A DNA stretch of 64,000 nt, taken from assembly GCF_024599795.1 (NCBI RefSeq), contig NZ_CP102246.1, positions 2,480,001-2,544,000 of the forward strand, read 5' to 3'. The stretch comes from Enterobacter cloacae complex sp. R_G8 (lineage in GTDB: Bacteria; Pseudomonadota; Gammaproteobacteria; Enterobacterales; Enterobacteriaceae). A model generated the notes under the pieces. That model was not told the DNA's origin. It made no database searches and worked only from the letters and a program-made list of their open reading frames with translations. Positions 44,328-52,736 of this stretch are shown piece after piece. A program made the position numbers and the translations under genes. The stretch's first letter is position 1; each line of letters opens with the position of its first letter.

Positions 44328-45752
44328 ATGCAAAAACGACTGCTGATTAATGGTGTACTGGTGAGCGGCGAGGGGGAAAAACAGCCGGTCTATAACCCTG
44401 CCACCGGAGAGGTTCTGCTGGAGATTGCTGAAGCGTCAGCCGCGCAGGTCGACGCGGCCGTGCAGGCAGCCGATCGGGCGTTTGCACAGTGGGGGCAAAC
44501 CACGCCAAAAACGCGTGCCGAATGCCTGCTGAAATTGGCTGACGTTATTGAAGCGCATGCCGACGAGTTTGCCAGACTCGAATCCCTGAACTGCGGTAAG
44601 CCACTGCACTGCGCGCTGGGGGATGAGATCCCCGCGGTAGTCGATGTGTTTCGGTTCTTTGCTGGCGCTGCCCGCTGCCTGAACGGACTGGCGGCGGGTG
44701 AGTATCTGGACGGGCATACTTCGATGATCCGCCGCGATCCGGTCGGGGTTGTCGCTTCCATCGCCCCCTGGAACTACCCGCTGATGATGGCGGCGTGGAA
44801 GCTGGCACCTGCGCTGGCCGCCGGGAACTGCGTGGTGATCAAGCCCTCTGAGATTACGCCGCTGACCGCCTTAAAACTGGCCGAACTGGCGAAGGATATT
44901 TTCCCGGCTGGCGTGCTGAACGTGTTGTTCGGGCGCGGAAAAACGGTAGGCGATCCGCTGACCGGGCATGAGAAAGTGCGCATGGTGTCACTCACCGGCT
45001 CAATTGCAACCGGGGAGCACATCATCGGCCATACGGCATCCTCGATAAAACGTACCCACATGGAGCTGGGCGGCAAGGCACCGGTTATCGTCTTTGATGA
45101 CGCCGATCTGGATGCGGTCGTCGAGGGCGTGCGGACGTTTGGTTTCTACAATGCCGGGCAGGACTGTACGGCGGCCTGCCGGATTTATGCCCAGAAGGGG
45201 GTCTATGCTGCGCTGGTGGAAAAGCTGGGCGCAGCGGTGGCAAGCCTGAAGATGGGGGCGCCGGAAGAGGCCTCTACCGAGCTGGGGCCACTGAGTTCTG
45301 AAGCGCATCTGTCGCGCGTCTGTCAGGCTGTGGAGGAGGCCAAAGCGCTCAGCCATATCCGCGTGGTGACGGGCGGCAGTAAAAAAGAGGGGGCCGGTTA
45401 CTACTTCCAGCCAACCCTTCTGGCCGGGGCAAAACAGGAAGATGCCATTGTGCAACGTGAAGTCTTTGGCCCGGTGGTGAGCGTCACTGAATTTGACGAC
45501 GAAGAACAGGTGCTGGCCTGGGCTAACGATTCACAATATGGCCTGGCCTCGTCCGTCTGGACCCGGGATGTGGGGCGCGCTCACCGGCTCAGCGCGCGTC
45601 TGCAATATGGCTGCACCTGGGTGAATACCCATTTTATGCTGGTAAGCGAAATGCCACACGGCGGCATGAAGTTATCCGGTTACGGGAAAGATATGTCGGT
45701 ATATGGGCTTGAGGATTATACCGTTGTCCGGCATGTGATGATAAAACACTAA
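44328..45752 (+). CDS. patD: Gamma-aminobutyraldehyde dehydrogenase PatD
   Basis: 474 residues of the aldehyde dehydrogenase family. The general base Glu lies in [16 protein letters not shown], the catalytic Cys in [12 protein letters not shown], and the NAD-binding stretch in [20 protein letters not shown]. It oxidises 4-aminobutanal to 4-aminobutanoate in putrescine use. E. coli PatD (YdcW/Prr) is the last gene of the same operon. A 9-bp inverted repeat (AAGTGGCTG / CAGCCGCTT) about 10 bases after the stop could end or stabilise the mRNA. Confidence 0.95.
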   Translation: MQKRLLINGVLVSGEGEKQPVYNPATGEVLLEIAEASAAQVDAAVQAADRAFAQWGQTTPKTRAECLLKLADVIEAHADEFARLESLNCGKPLHCALGDEIPAVVDVFRFFAGAARCLNGLAAGEYLDGHTSMIRRDPVGVVASIAPWNYPLMMAAWKLAPALAAGNCVVIKPSEITPLTALKLAELAKDIFPAGVLNVLFGRGKTVGDPLTGHEKVRMVSLTGSIATGEHIIGHTASSIKRTHMELGGKAPVIVFDDADLDAVVEGVRTFGFYNAGQDCTAACRIYAQKGVYAALVEKLGAAVASLKMGAPEEASTELGPLSSEAHLSRVCQAVEEAKALSHIRVVTGGSKKEGAGYYFQPTLLAGAKQEDAIVQREVFGPVVSVTEFDDEEQVLAWANDSQYGLASSVWTRDVGRAHRLSARLQYGCTWVNTHFMLVSEMPHGGMKLSGYGKDMSVYGLEDYTVVRHVMIKH

Positions 45753-45885
45753 TATGTTTCTAAGTGGCTGTAATGTAATGAAAATATATTTCAGCCGCTT
45801 GCTTGTGGGGCATTGAAGTTAAAATGAGTGCTCAGCAGAGCTGCCTGGTCGATGATTATGCCATCCTGACTGGAGTTGGATAAAC

Positions 45886-45921
45886 ATGTGTAATAATGGC
45901 CCAAAACGGCAACTGGAATGA
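45886..45921 (+). CDS. Candidate 11-codon leader peptide
   Basis: ATG 45886 is preceded by GGAGTTGGA and opens an 11-codon frame, MCNNGPKRQLE. The stop is six bases before the next small ORF. It could be a leader peptide for the tiny-ORF operon. Very short, so confidence is low. Confidence 0.3.
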   Translation: MCNNGPKRQLE

Positions 45922-45927
45922 CAGGTA

Positions 45928-46029
45928 ATGGGATTTCTATATTGGTTCACGATATGTGCAATTTTTCTGACCTGCCCCTTTATGCTTGGCCAGTCGATTA
46001 TCTTTTTGCGACGAGGTGTCTACACTTAA
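45928..46029 (+). CDS. Candidate 33-residue membrane miniprotein
   Basis: The frame from ATG 45928 encodes MGFLYWFTICAIFLTCPFML plus a positively charged tail ending FLRRGVYT. It is almost entirely one membrane helix followed by Arg-Arg, fitting the positive-inside rule. The ribosome site is only moderate (GGAATGACAGG). It lies after patD, the place where E. coli encodes a similar-sized membrane peptide (YncL) before ortT; sequence identity to YncL is not evident. Confidence 0.55.
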   Translation: MGFLYWFTICAIFLTCPFMLGQSIIFLRRGVYT

Positions 46030-46044
46030 ACCTTCAAGGGAACG

Positions 46045-46215
46045 ATGCGAAAGGAATATATACACAAAGAGACTAAACCTATTGAATGCTGGTTTAACGT
46101 TATTGCTCAAATGATGATGAGTGCTGCAGTACCTGGTTTAGGCTTCTGGTTATTAGATGACCTACCTGCCTTTCATAATTGGCACACTGAAATCCTCGCA
46201 ATGCTCCCTTTTTAG
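46045..46215 (+). CDS. Candidate 56-residue small protein
   Basis: ATG 46045 follows AAGGGAACG with ideal spacing. The product starts MRKEYIHKETKPIECWFNVI, has a moderate hydrophobic stretch (MMMSAAVPGLGFWLL) and ends HTEILAMLPF. It is 15 bases after the 33-codon ORF and is followed 20 bases later by a clear terminator, so the two probably form one transcript. Function unknown. Confidence 0.6.
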   Translation: MRKEYIHKETKPIECWFNVIAQMMMSAAVPGLGFWLLDDLPAFHNWHTEILAMLPF

Positions 46216-46235
46216 TTCACCATTGAAAAGATGCC

Positions 46236-46260
46236 AAACCTCGCTCAGGCGGGGTTTTTT
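46236..46260 (+). terminator. Rho-independent terminator
   Basis: Stem CCTCGC/GCGGGG (one G-T pair) with a TCAG loop, extended by A-T pairs, followed by six T on the + strand, right after the 56-codon ORF. Confidence 0.85.
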
Positions 46261-46444
46261 GTTGCCCGGAGATAACCACGGGCATCGAAGCCAGAGGGAT
46301 TAAAGAGCCAAAGTGCAACCTTGATCCTGGATCTTGTCATGCATGGTTTACGAAGACGGATCCTTGTCAGGAAATAGTTGTAACGCAATATACTCATTTG
46401 TTATTAGCCTTAATTTTTAAGTGGTTATTCTGTAACGAAAAAAC

Positions 46445-46458
46445 TTGATCTGTATCAA
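46445..46458. promoter_or_regulatory. Perfect FNR/Crp-type site TTGATCTGTATCAA upstream of ortT
   Basis: The 14-base sequence matches the FNR consensus TTGAT-N4-ATCAA at all ten defined positions. Its centre is about 56 bases before the ortT ATG. If FNR activates at the usual -41.5 position, transcription would start near 46493, with a -10-like TTATTT at 46482-46487. Confidence 0.75.
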
Positions 46459-46507
46459 CATATGACGCATATTGCGTGCGGTTATTTTTTCGGCTCTGGA
46501 ATACAGA

Positions 46508-46681
46508 ATGACGTTGTATCAAAAGATGTTGGTTTTTTACGCAATCATGGCTTCTATCTGCGCATTAATCACCTGGTTCCTGTCTAAAGATCGTAAACGC
46601 ATCCGCCTGCTCAGCGCGTTTCTGGTAGGGTCGACCTGGCCGATGAGCTTCCCCGTTGCGCTGCTGGTCTCGCTTTTCTGA
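46508..46681 (+). CDS. ortT: Orphan GhoT-family membrane toxin OrtT
   Basis: 57 residues from ATG 46508 (MTLYQKMLVFYAIMASICAL), preferred to an upstream GTG because it matches the E. coli OrtT start. Two membrane helices; the family motif STWPMSFPVALLVSLF closes the protein. OrtT (YdcX) damages the inner membrane when overproduced and has been tied to tolerance of certain antibiotics during the stringent response; no GhoS-like antitoxin is adjacent. The gene follows patD and small ORFs as in E. coli. Confidence 0.9.
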   Translation: MTLYQKMLVFYAIMASICALITWFLSKDRKRIRLLSAFLVGSTWPMSFPVALLVSLF

Positions 46682-46767
46682 AGCACGCTTCCATTTTTAA
46701 ACGATGAACATGGCATTCCTGCTACGATAACTGTATAAATGCACAGTGCATCGTGAAAGGAGTGCTT

Positions 46768-47523
46768 ATGAACAGTTTTTACTCGCAACATGCGGGTTGC
46801 ACCGTCCGCTGGCATGATTTGCCCGGCTCTGGCGATCCCGTCGTCTTCATCCATGGATTGGGCTGCGCCTCTTCCTATGAATATCCCCGCGTCGTTCGTG
46901 ACCCTCAGTTTGGCGGGTGCAGAACGATTCTCATCGATTTACCCGGCAGCGGTTACAGCGATAAGCCTGAGCACTACAGCTACAAAACTACCGATCAGGC
47001 CCGTGTTGTTGCTGAACTGATGGATCATCTGAAGCTCGATGCCTTCTGGCTGTACGGTCACAGCATGGGCGGAAGCATCGCCATTGAAGCGGCGGGGTTG
47101 CTGGTACCGCGTGTTAAAGGGCTGATGGTGTCGGAACCCAATTTTCATGCCGGGGGTGGGATGTTCAGCCGCTCGATTGCCGCACAAACGGAACAGCAGT
47201 TTCTGGAGCAGGGATATAAGGCCATGCTCCGTGCAGAAAAAACGGCGTGGGCCGGGTGCCTCCAAAGTAATGCCCCTTATGCTGTCTGGCGCGGCGCATC
47301 GAGCCTGGTGGCGGGCGTTGAGCCAGACTGGGAAACGCAATTCCTGTCGCTGCCTTGCCCGGTGACGTTGATTTTTGGCGAGCTCTCTTTGCCGGATGAC
47401 GATGTGGAGCGTCTGAAGCAGAAGGGCGTTGAGGTCAAAATCATCCCTGCTGCGGGGCACTCCATGTCGTGGGAAAACCCGTCGGCACTGGCGCAGACGT
47501 TAGCGGAGTGTATGGCGGCGTGA
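46768..47523 (+). CDS. Alpha/beta hydrolase
   Basis: 251 residues from ATG 46768, eight bases after GGAG. The oxyanion-hole phrase FIHGLGCASSYEY and nucleophile elbow YGHSMGGSIAIEA (catalytic Ser) are clear; a late His is in AAGHSMSWENP and an acid in the FGELSLPDDD strand. Substrate unknown. It is convergent with srfC, separated by a REP element. Confidence 0.9.
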   Translation: MNSFYSQHAGCTVRWHDLPGSGDPVVFIHGLGCASSYEYPRVVRDPQFGGCRTILIDLPGSGYSDKPEHYSYKTTDQARVVAELMDHLKLDAFWLYGHSMGGSIAIEAAGLLVPRVKGLMVSEPNFHAGGGMFSRSIAAQTEQQFLEQGYKAMLRAEKTAWAGCLQSNAPYAVWRGASSLVAGVEPDWETQFLSLPCPVTLIFGELSLPDDDVERLKQKGVEVKIIPAAGHSMSWENPSALAQTLAECMAA

Positions 47524-47540
47524 TTATCGTTGCGGAATGT

Positions 47541-47571
47541 TGGCCGGGTAAGCGCAGCGCCACCCGGCAAC
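47541..47571. repeat. REP element
   Basis: TGGCCGGGTAAGCGCAGCGC + CACCCGGCAAC, an enterobacterial repetitive extragenic palindrome (stem GCCGGGT/ACCCGGC), lying between the convergent hydrolase and srfC genes. Confidence 0.85.
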
Positions 47572-47579
47572 AAAGGCTG

Positions 47580-49754
47580 CTACAGGATTAAAGCCCGAAG
47601 TGCCCGACGTGCGTCAGGCTGAACATCATGCGGATGCTGGTAATCGATGTTCTCAATCGCACGGCTATACAGTGCGACCAGCCAGTCGTACACATAGGCG
47701 GTGGCGGCGTGAACCGGTTGCTCTCCCAGGCGGGTGAGGCGCGGCATTGCGCTGCTGACCACCGGCGTGACAAATATTGCCTGGCCTTTGCGGATGCGGC
47801 TTGCCGGACGTTCATCAACAGGCGTCTGGTCGTAACCGAGCCAGCCAACGAAATTACCCATCACCGCATGCAGCTGTGCGGCGCTGCTCTTGTCGGTTTC
47901 GACAATGCGCTGAAGCTGTTGAGGCAGGTTCAGTCGGTAGCTGGCGACTACCAGAACCTCGGCAATTTGCTGTAACACGGCTGGATCCAGCCCCAGGCGG
48001 GTGGCCGCTGCGTCATTGCGACTCCACTGGCGCAGATGGTTCAGCCACACTTTATGCGCCAGGCGAGCTTTGTCCTTTGTCTGGTATGTACTGGTATTTT
48101 CCTGTGCATTGTCAGCAAACAGATCAATGCTATTCGTAAACAGACCGTTGACCTGTTCCTCGCGCGGCTGCTGGACGGCCAGAAGCGTTTCGAAGGCTTT
48201 AAGCGGAGGCAAAAGACCTTCGAGCAACTCGCCGTGACGGGCGGCGCTGCTTTGCAGTGTGCGCACCATATTTTCGGCCTGAGCACGTCTTGCGCCTGGC
48301 TCTTCCACCAGAGGTGCCAGATAGCTGTGCATTAAAGCCGACAGCTCCTGGCGCAGTGCCGTTTTCAGCGTGTTGAGACGTTTCTGTCGCTGGGCAGGTA
48401 ACGTGGCCTGAGACAGCCACTCGATGACGCGCTGCATGCTGTGGCTATCCAGCGCCTGCAGTGTCCCCCAGCGCAGTCCCGGCTGGCCGAGCAGATGCTG
48501 GACCGCTTCATCGAGATTCTGCCGGGTGGTAAAACGCGCGTCGTGAGGCGTAATCGCCCACACCAGACCCGGCAGGGCAGATTCCTCTGCAGGCTGCGTC
48601 TCTTTGACCCAGTTCATCAGCACCTTTGCTTTTTTTGCCGTCTGGTCATGCTGCGCGGTCGCATTGCAGATCACCAGTACATCTGGCTGCAGCTGCTGGC
48701 GATAGTGTTCCAGCAGCCACTGACATTTGGCCTGGCTTAGCGGATCGGCGCTGTTGTCTGCGAAGACCGGGATATCAATAATATCGACGTTATCCAGCGC
48801 GCTGCTCTCGACAGGCAGTACCAGTTCACGCGTCAGGAATGCCAGTACATCGACGGGAATGCTAATGGCATTCAGCATCTCGCCGTTGTTCAGGGGATGC
48901 AGAAGCGTCTCCTGGGCGTCCGGAAGGGTAAAGGTGCCATGGGTCAGGAAGCCCTCTCCAGGCAGACCAAAGTTATCCACCAGCAGGCTGAGCGGGGCGG
49001 CAAGTTCGCTGGCGTGGCTGGTCTGGTGCAGAACATGGGCGAGTTTTAACCACTGCTGGGTCAGTTCCTGTTGCTCACCCCACAAGAGCGACCAGACGCT
49101 GGCCCGGGTGGTGAGATCAAGCGATGGCACCAGTTGCGCAAACTGATGCCACAGCACATCATCAATTTGCTGTCTGGCGGCAGGTACCGTGCTTTGCCAG
49201 AAGCGGGCAATTGCACCCACTTCCTGTGCCGTTATGCCGGGCACACCCTGCGGCTGGCGCAGACCGCGCAACTTCTCAAGGCGTGTCTCAATGACGGCCT
49301 TGTCCACGGCGCGGAACTGCGGGGACAACGAGGTACGGGCGATAAACAGCTGCACCAGCTCGGCCTCGGTCACCAGGCTCAGACGTAGCGGGAACGCCTC
49401 GTCAACCACCGCCGCGCTTTCACTGGTGAAGCGCAGCGCCATGTTGGTCAGGGCGTGTCCGGGGTTGATATGCGAGAAGTAATCGAACGTGCGTTGCCCG
49501 GGGGTGACGTTCAGCCGCCCGTTACCGTTGCCGCACAGGGACAACAGCAGGTGCGCTTTGGCGCTCTGGGAATGGCCATACAGGCCAATGCTGCTCCGAC
49601 GGGTCAGGGCCTGGTCAATGGCTTGCTCACGCGCCTGCGCCGCATTGATACGGGCCAGCAGGGCGTCGGCATCGTTATCCAGCACCGGGGCGTGCAGGCG
49701 CGTCTCGTTAATCCACCCGATTAAGGCCTGCGTGGTGGTCATCGTTGCACTCAT
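47580..49754 (-). CDS. srfC: Virulence-associated protein SrfC
   Basis: 724 residues; ATG overlaps the srfB stop (ATGA). The family is known from Salmonella as an SsrB-regulated factor without a firm biochemical role. The N-terminus has a phosphate-loop-like segment SIGLYGHSQSAKAHLLLSL (residues 55-73) reading GxxxxAKA in place of GxxxxGK[ST], and DNVDIIDIPVFADNSAD further on resembles a GTPase switch-2 DxPG-like element. This suggests a degenerate dynamin- or septin-like P-loop protein with long helices after it; this is my inference. Confidence 0.9.
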   Translation of the reverse strand: MSATMTTTQALIGWINETRLHAPVLDNDADALLARINAAQAREQAIDQALTRRSSIGLYGHSQSAKAHLLLSLCGNGNGRLNVTPGQRTFDYFSHINPGHALTNMALRFTSESAAVVDEAFPLRLSLVTEAELVQLFIARTSLSPQFRAVDKAVIETRLEKLRGLRQPQGVPGITAQEVGAIARFWQSTVPAARQQIDDVLWHQFAQLVPSLDLTTRASVWSLLWGEQQELTQQWLKLAHVLHQTSHASELAAPLSLLVDNFGLPGEGFLTHGTFTLPDAQETLLHPLNNGEMLNAISIPVDVLAFLTRELVLPVESSALDNVDIIDIPVFADNSADPLSQAKCQWLLEHYRQQLQPDVLVICNATAQHDQTAKKAKVLMNWVKETQPAEESALPGLVWAITPHDARFTTRQNLDEAVQHLLGQPGLRWGTLQALDSHSMQRVIEWLSQATLPAQRQKRLNTLKTALRQELSALMHSYLAPLVEEPGARRAQAENMVRTLQSSAARHGELLEGLLPPLKAFETLLAVQQPREEQVNGLFTNSIDLFADNAQENTSTYQTKDKARLAHKVWLNHLRQWSRNDAAATRLGLDPAVLQQIAEVLVVASYRLNLPQQLQRIVETDKSSAAQLHAVMGNFVGWLGYDQTPVDERPASRIRKGQAIFVTPVVSSAMPRLTRLGEQPVHAATAYVYDWLVALYSRAIENIDYQHPHDVQPDARRALRALIL

Positions 49755-52732
49755 TTCAGATATACACTCCCGCTGTCGATCCAGTAGTGGCTGCCGCTAT
49801 GACGGCGATCGGCCAGGGTATTCAGTTTGAAGGTTAAGGCGTCTGGTGGAACAGGGGTTCCATCCTGCAGCCAGGCGTCGCTCAGCGCGAAAGATTCCGG
49901 GCCTTCATGCTTGCTGCCTCCGCAGAGCTTAAGCCGCACGTTCAGCACGCCGTCACCCGCAATCGCTTTGGCCAGTTCCGCCGAGTTGATACTCAGGGTA
50001 TACAGCGGCGTCGCCGGCCAGCGTGCGTTCGCCAGTTGGCGGAAGCCGAGCGTGACGTTCCCACGTAGCGGGAAATGCAGGCGGGCATCGAGTTTTGCGC
50101 CTGGCTTATCCAGGTCGATATCCTGATACCAGACGTTTTCCTCACGCAGCGTGTTAACGGTGTTATCCAGCACGCCCAGATAGCGTACGGTAGAATAGGC
50201 GCCAATATCGGCCGCCTTAAAGTTAAAGCGCGGCAGACGCAAATCGAGCGCCAGGCTGCAGAGCATGGCCCCCACGGCGGCGGTCGATTTCGGGTTGCCG
50301 ATGCGACCCTGCTGGCTGAACGGATACCACTCATGCACCTGGTATTTATCCAGCCATACGATGCGATTGACCGGCACAGGTTGCAGATGACGGATCAGCG
50401 CCTGCACGCCCGGCAGACAGCCCGGGCGACCGGTGATCAGCAAAATATCGCAGCTGTAATGGGAGATTGCTTCACATACCGCATGAAGCGGAGAGGCCAG
50501 CGTGAACTGACCCGCCAGCATTGCATCCTGCATTTCGCGGAAATTCACATGCAGCGGCACGGCAAACAGGTCGAAGGCTTCAGAACCGGCAGGCAGGGCA
50601 TGGTCGACTGCCTGCTGCAGGTAGTTCATCACGTTGCGGGTTGGTTTCTGCGACAGCAGATCGCCAAAGGTGGCATGCAAACCGGCCAGCGGATCGTCAA
50701 TGTCACTGGATTCCCACGCGGCAAGGATCGCATGACCGATCGGCATAAAGAGCTGAAGTGCGGTCTGCTGGCGCAATACCGCCTGGGTGTCGATACGACC
50801 GGAGTCACCAAACAGCGACGCCATCAGCATAGACGCGTCCGCAATACCGGATTTCTGCAGCTGTGTTTGCAGGGCTGGCAACACATAGCGCTGGATCACA
50901 TCCAGCAGGGTGTCGTCACCGGCCACTTTGAACCCTTCGCGGAACAGAAGTTGTGGCGTGATTTTGACGTTATTCCCGGAACCGTCATCCAGCTGATAGT
51001 GGGTGATCGCCATATCTGTCGTGCCACCCCCGATGTCGATAGAGGCCACGCGCAGTGAACGGCCCGGCGGCACATCAGGCTCAGGTTCACGATCCGGGCG
51101 GGCGAGGGAGGCGAAGAAGGCTTCCGTCTGACCACCAAAACGGGAGATCGCTTCGTTGTAGAGCCAAACCAGTTGCCCGCAGCTCGCTTCATCCCACTCC
51201 ATCTGAATCTCCGGCACCGGCACCACGCTTTTATCCTGCTGCTTGCGGGTGGCAAAGTCTTCATCCTGCGGGTGCCATCCCATCGCTTTCCAGACGATGG
51301 CAATCGCTTCAAACATGCGGCGGCGGAAGATCTCGCGCTCCTGCTTCGGCATCGCCGAAGGCAGAGTAAGGATAAGCGTGCGCAACTGGCGCGGAGACGC
51401 CGGGAAGCCCAGACGCAGGCGCGTAGCGACGCTGTTAATCTGGCCCAGCGCCTGTGCCAGCAGCTCGCACAGCATATGGGTCATCAGGGTGCTGCGGCTG
51501 TACTGCGGGGAGAAGACCGGCAGACGCTCGTCCTGGGGCAGCGTAAACAGCGGTTCGCCGTCATCATTCATCAGGTTCATCAGCGGGAACGCGGTCGCCA
51601 GCGGCTCGCGCTGGGTTTTGCTGTTCATCTGGCTGAAACGCCAGTCCTGCACCACTGGCGTTTCATCCCACAGGTAGCGACGCGGGCTGGAGATCCCGCT
51701 GTTACCTTCGGTTCCCAGACGCTGCATGGCCAGCTTACGCGCCTCATCGCCAACCCGGACAATAGAAGGCCAGACGAAGGCATCCTCGCGCCCGCTTTCA
51801 ACGGAAAAGTGTTGCTTGCCAAAACGCGCTTCTGAGAACTCCAGGCGGCTGGTGAATAACGGCTCATTGAGGAACTGCGGTTCGCTCAACGAGCGCACCT
51901 GCAACTCGGCCGTCTGGCGCAGACCGTCGTTGGCGTCACCGTGATCTTCAATAATCACGCCGCAGGTATGGGTGTTGCCCACGTCGAGGATCAAATCGAC
52001 CGGAATGGCAGGCGTGCTGAGCGTATGGGTGACAAATTTGACTTCCGGCACGGTGAGCTGTTCACCGAGCATGGTCAGCACATTCAGCCAGTGAGCCTGA
52101 TACTCAAAGCTGCGCATGGCCTGCTGCAGATCGCGTTCTGAACGGTGTTCAACGTCCGAGGCATACTGCGTGAACGCTTCGCGCAGCCAGCCGTCTATCC
52201 ACGTCTGGTCGAGGAAGTTTTCCACTTCGGCATCGCGCCAGGCCAGCGCGAAGCGGGTCCCGTTGAGAATGTCGTTTTCCACCGGCGACAGCGCGGAGGT
52301 GGCATGCTCCGCAATCTGGCTGTCGAGGGCGAGGGTGACGCGGTGGGTGTTGCCTGCGGTGTCAGGCGTCTCAAGCTTGCGGACCTGAACACGTGCCCAG
52401 TTGTCCGGGCCGTCAACAAAGGTACGCGGCGGGTTGAAACGCAGGAACGGAACCGGGAGCCAGACGCCATCCAGCACAGCCAGCGACTGATGCAGCGCTA
52501 TGGTTGTCTCAGGCTTGACCACTTCAGGCTGGCCGCCGTCCGTACCGGGCAGGGTGTAACGCCCGTTAACCAGGTCGAAATCGAGACGCAAAAGCGGGCC
52601 GTTCGCGGTTTTACGCACGAAGCGCCCGTTGCTGGCGGTGTCCTGTGGCGTCAGGCCGAAATCGAGGAACTGCACACCGCTGTTGGCAATAAGCGTGACG
52701 CTCTGTTTATAGTCGCAAAGATTTACCAGCAT
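49751..52732 (-). CDS. srfB: SrfB, Hsp70/actin-like ATPase-fold protein
   Basis: 993 residues from ATG 52732 (MLVNLCDYKQSVTL); a GTG at 52744 overlapping the srfA stop is the alternative. Three motifs of the actin/Hsp70/hexokinase ATPase fold are visible: phosphate-1-like LDVGNTHTCGVII (near 250), phosphate-2-like SIDIGGGTTDMAIT (near 562) and an adenosine motif LLITGRPGCLPGVQALIRHL (near 764). Named in Salmonella as an SsrB-regulated factor; the ATPase assignment is from motifs. Confidence 0.9.
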   Translation of the reverse strand: MLVNLCDYKQSVTLIANSGVQFLDFGLTPQDTASNGRFVRKTANGPLLRLDFDLVNGRYTLPGTDGGQPEVVKPETTIALHQSLAVLDGVWLPVPFLRFNPPRTFVDGPDNWARVQVRKLETPDTAGNTHRVTLALDSQIAEHATSALSPVENDILNGTRFALAWRDAEVENFLDQTWIDGWLREAFTQYASDVEHRSERDLQQAMRSFEYQAHWLNVLTMLGEQLTVPEVKFVTHTLSTPAIPVDLILDVGNTHTCGVIIEDHGDANDGLRQTAELQVRSLSEPQFLNEPLFTSRLEFSEARFGKQHFSVESGREDAFVWPSIVRVGDEARKLAMQRLGTEGNSGISSPRRYLWDETPVVQDWRFSQMNSKTQREPLATAFPLMNLMNDDGEPLFTLPQDERLPVFSPQYSRSTLMTHMLCELLAQALGQINSVATRLRLGFPASPRQLRTLILTLPSAMPKQEREIFRRRMFEAIAIVWKAMGWHPQDEDFATRKQQDKSVVPVPEIQMEWDEASCGQLVWLYNEAISRFGGQTEAFFASLARPDREPEPDVPPGRSLRVASIDIGGGTTDMAITHYQLDDGSGNNVKITPQLLFREGFKVAGDDTLLDVIQRYVLPALQTQLQKSGIADASMLMASLFGDSGRIDTQAVLRQQTALQLFMPIGHAILAAWESSDIDDPLAGLHATFGDLLSQKPTRNVMNYLQQAVDHALPAGSEAFDLFAVPLHVNFREMQDAMLAGQFTLASPLHAVCEAISHYSCDILLITGRPGCLPGVQALIRHLQPVPVNRIVWLDKYQVHEWYPFSQQGRIGNPKSTAAVGAMLCSLALDLRLPRFNFKAADIGAYSTVRYLGVLDNTVNTLREENVWYQDIDLDKPGAKLDARLHFPLRGNVTLGFRQLANARWPATPLYTLSINSAELAKAIAGDGVLNVRLKLCGGSKHEGPESFALSDAWLQDGTPVPPDALTFKLNTLADRRHSGSHYWIDSGSVYLK

Positions 52733-52736
52733 AGGA

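Noticed and set aside
50075..51058. 327-codon + strand open frame opposite srfB
   Set aside because: Antisense shadow of srfB; basic, repetitive composition typical of reversed coding DNA.
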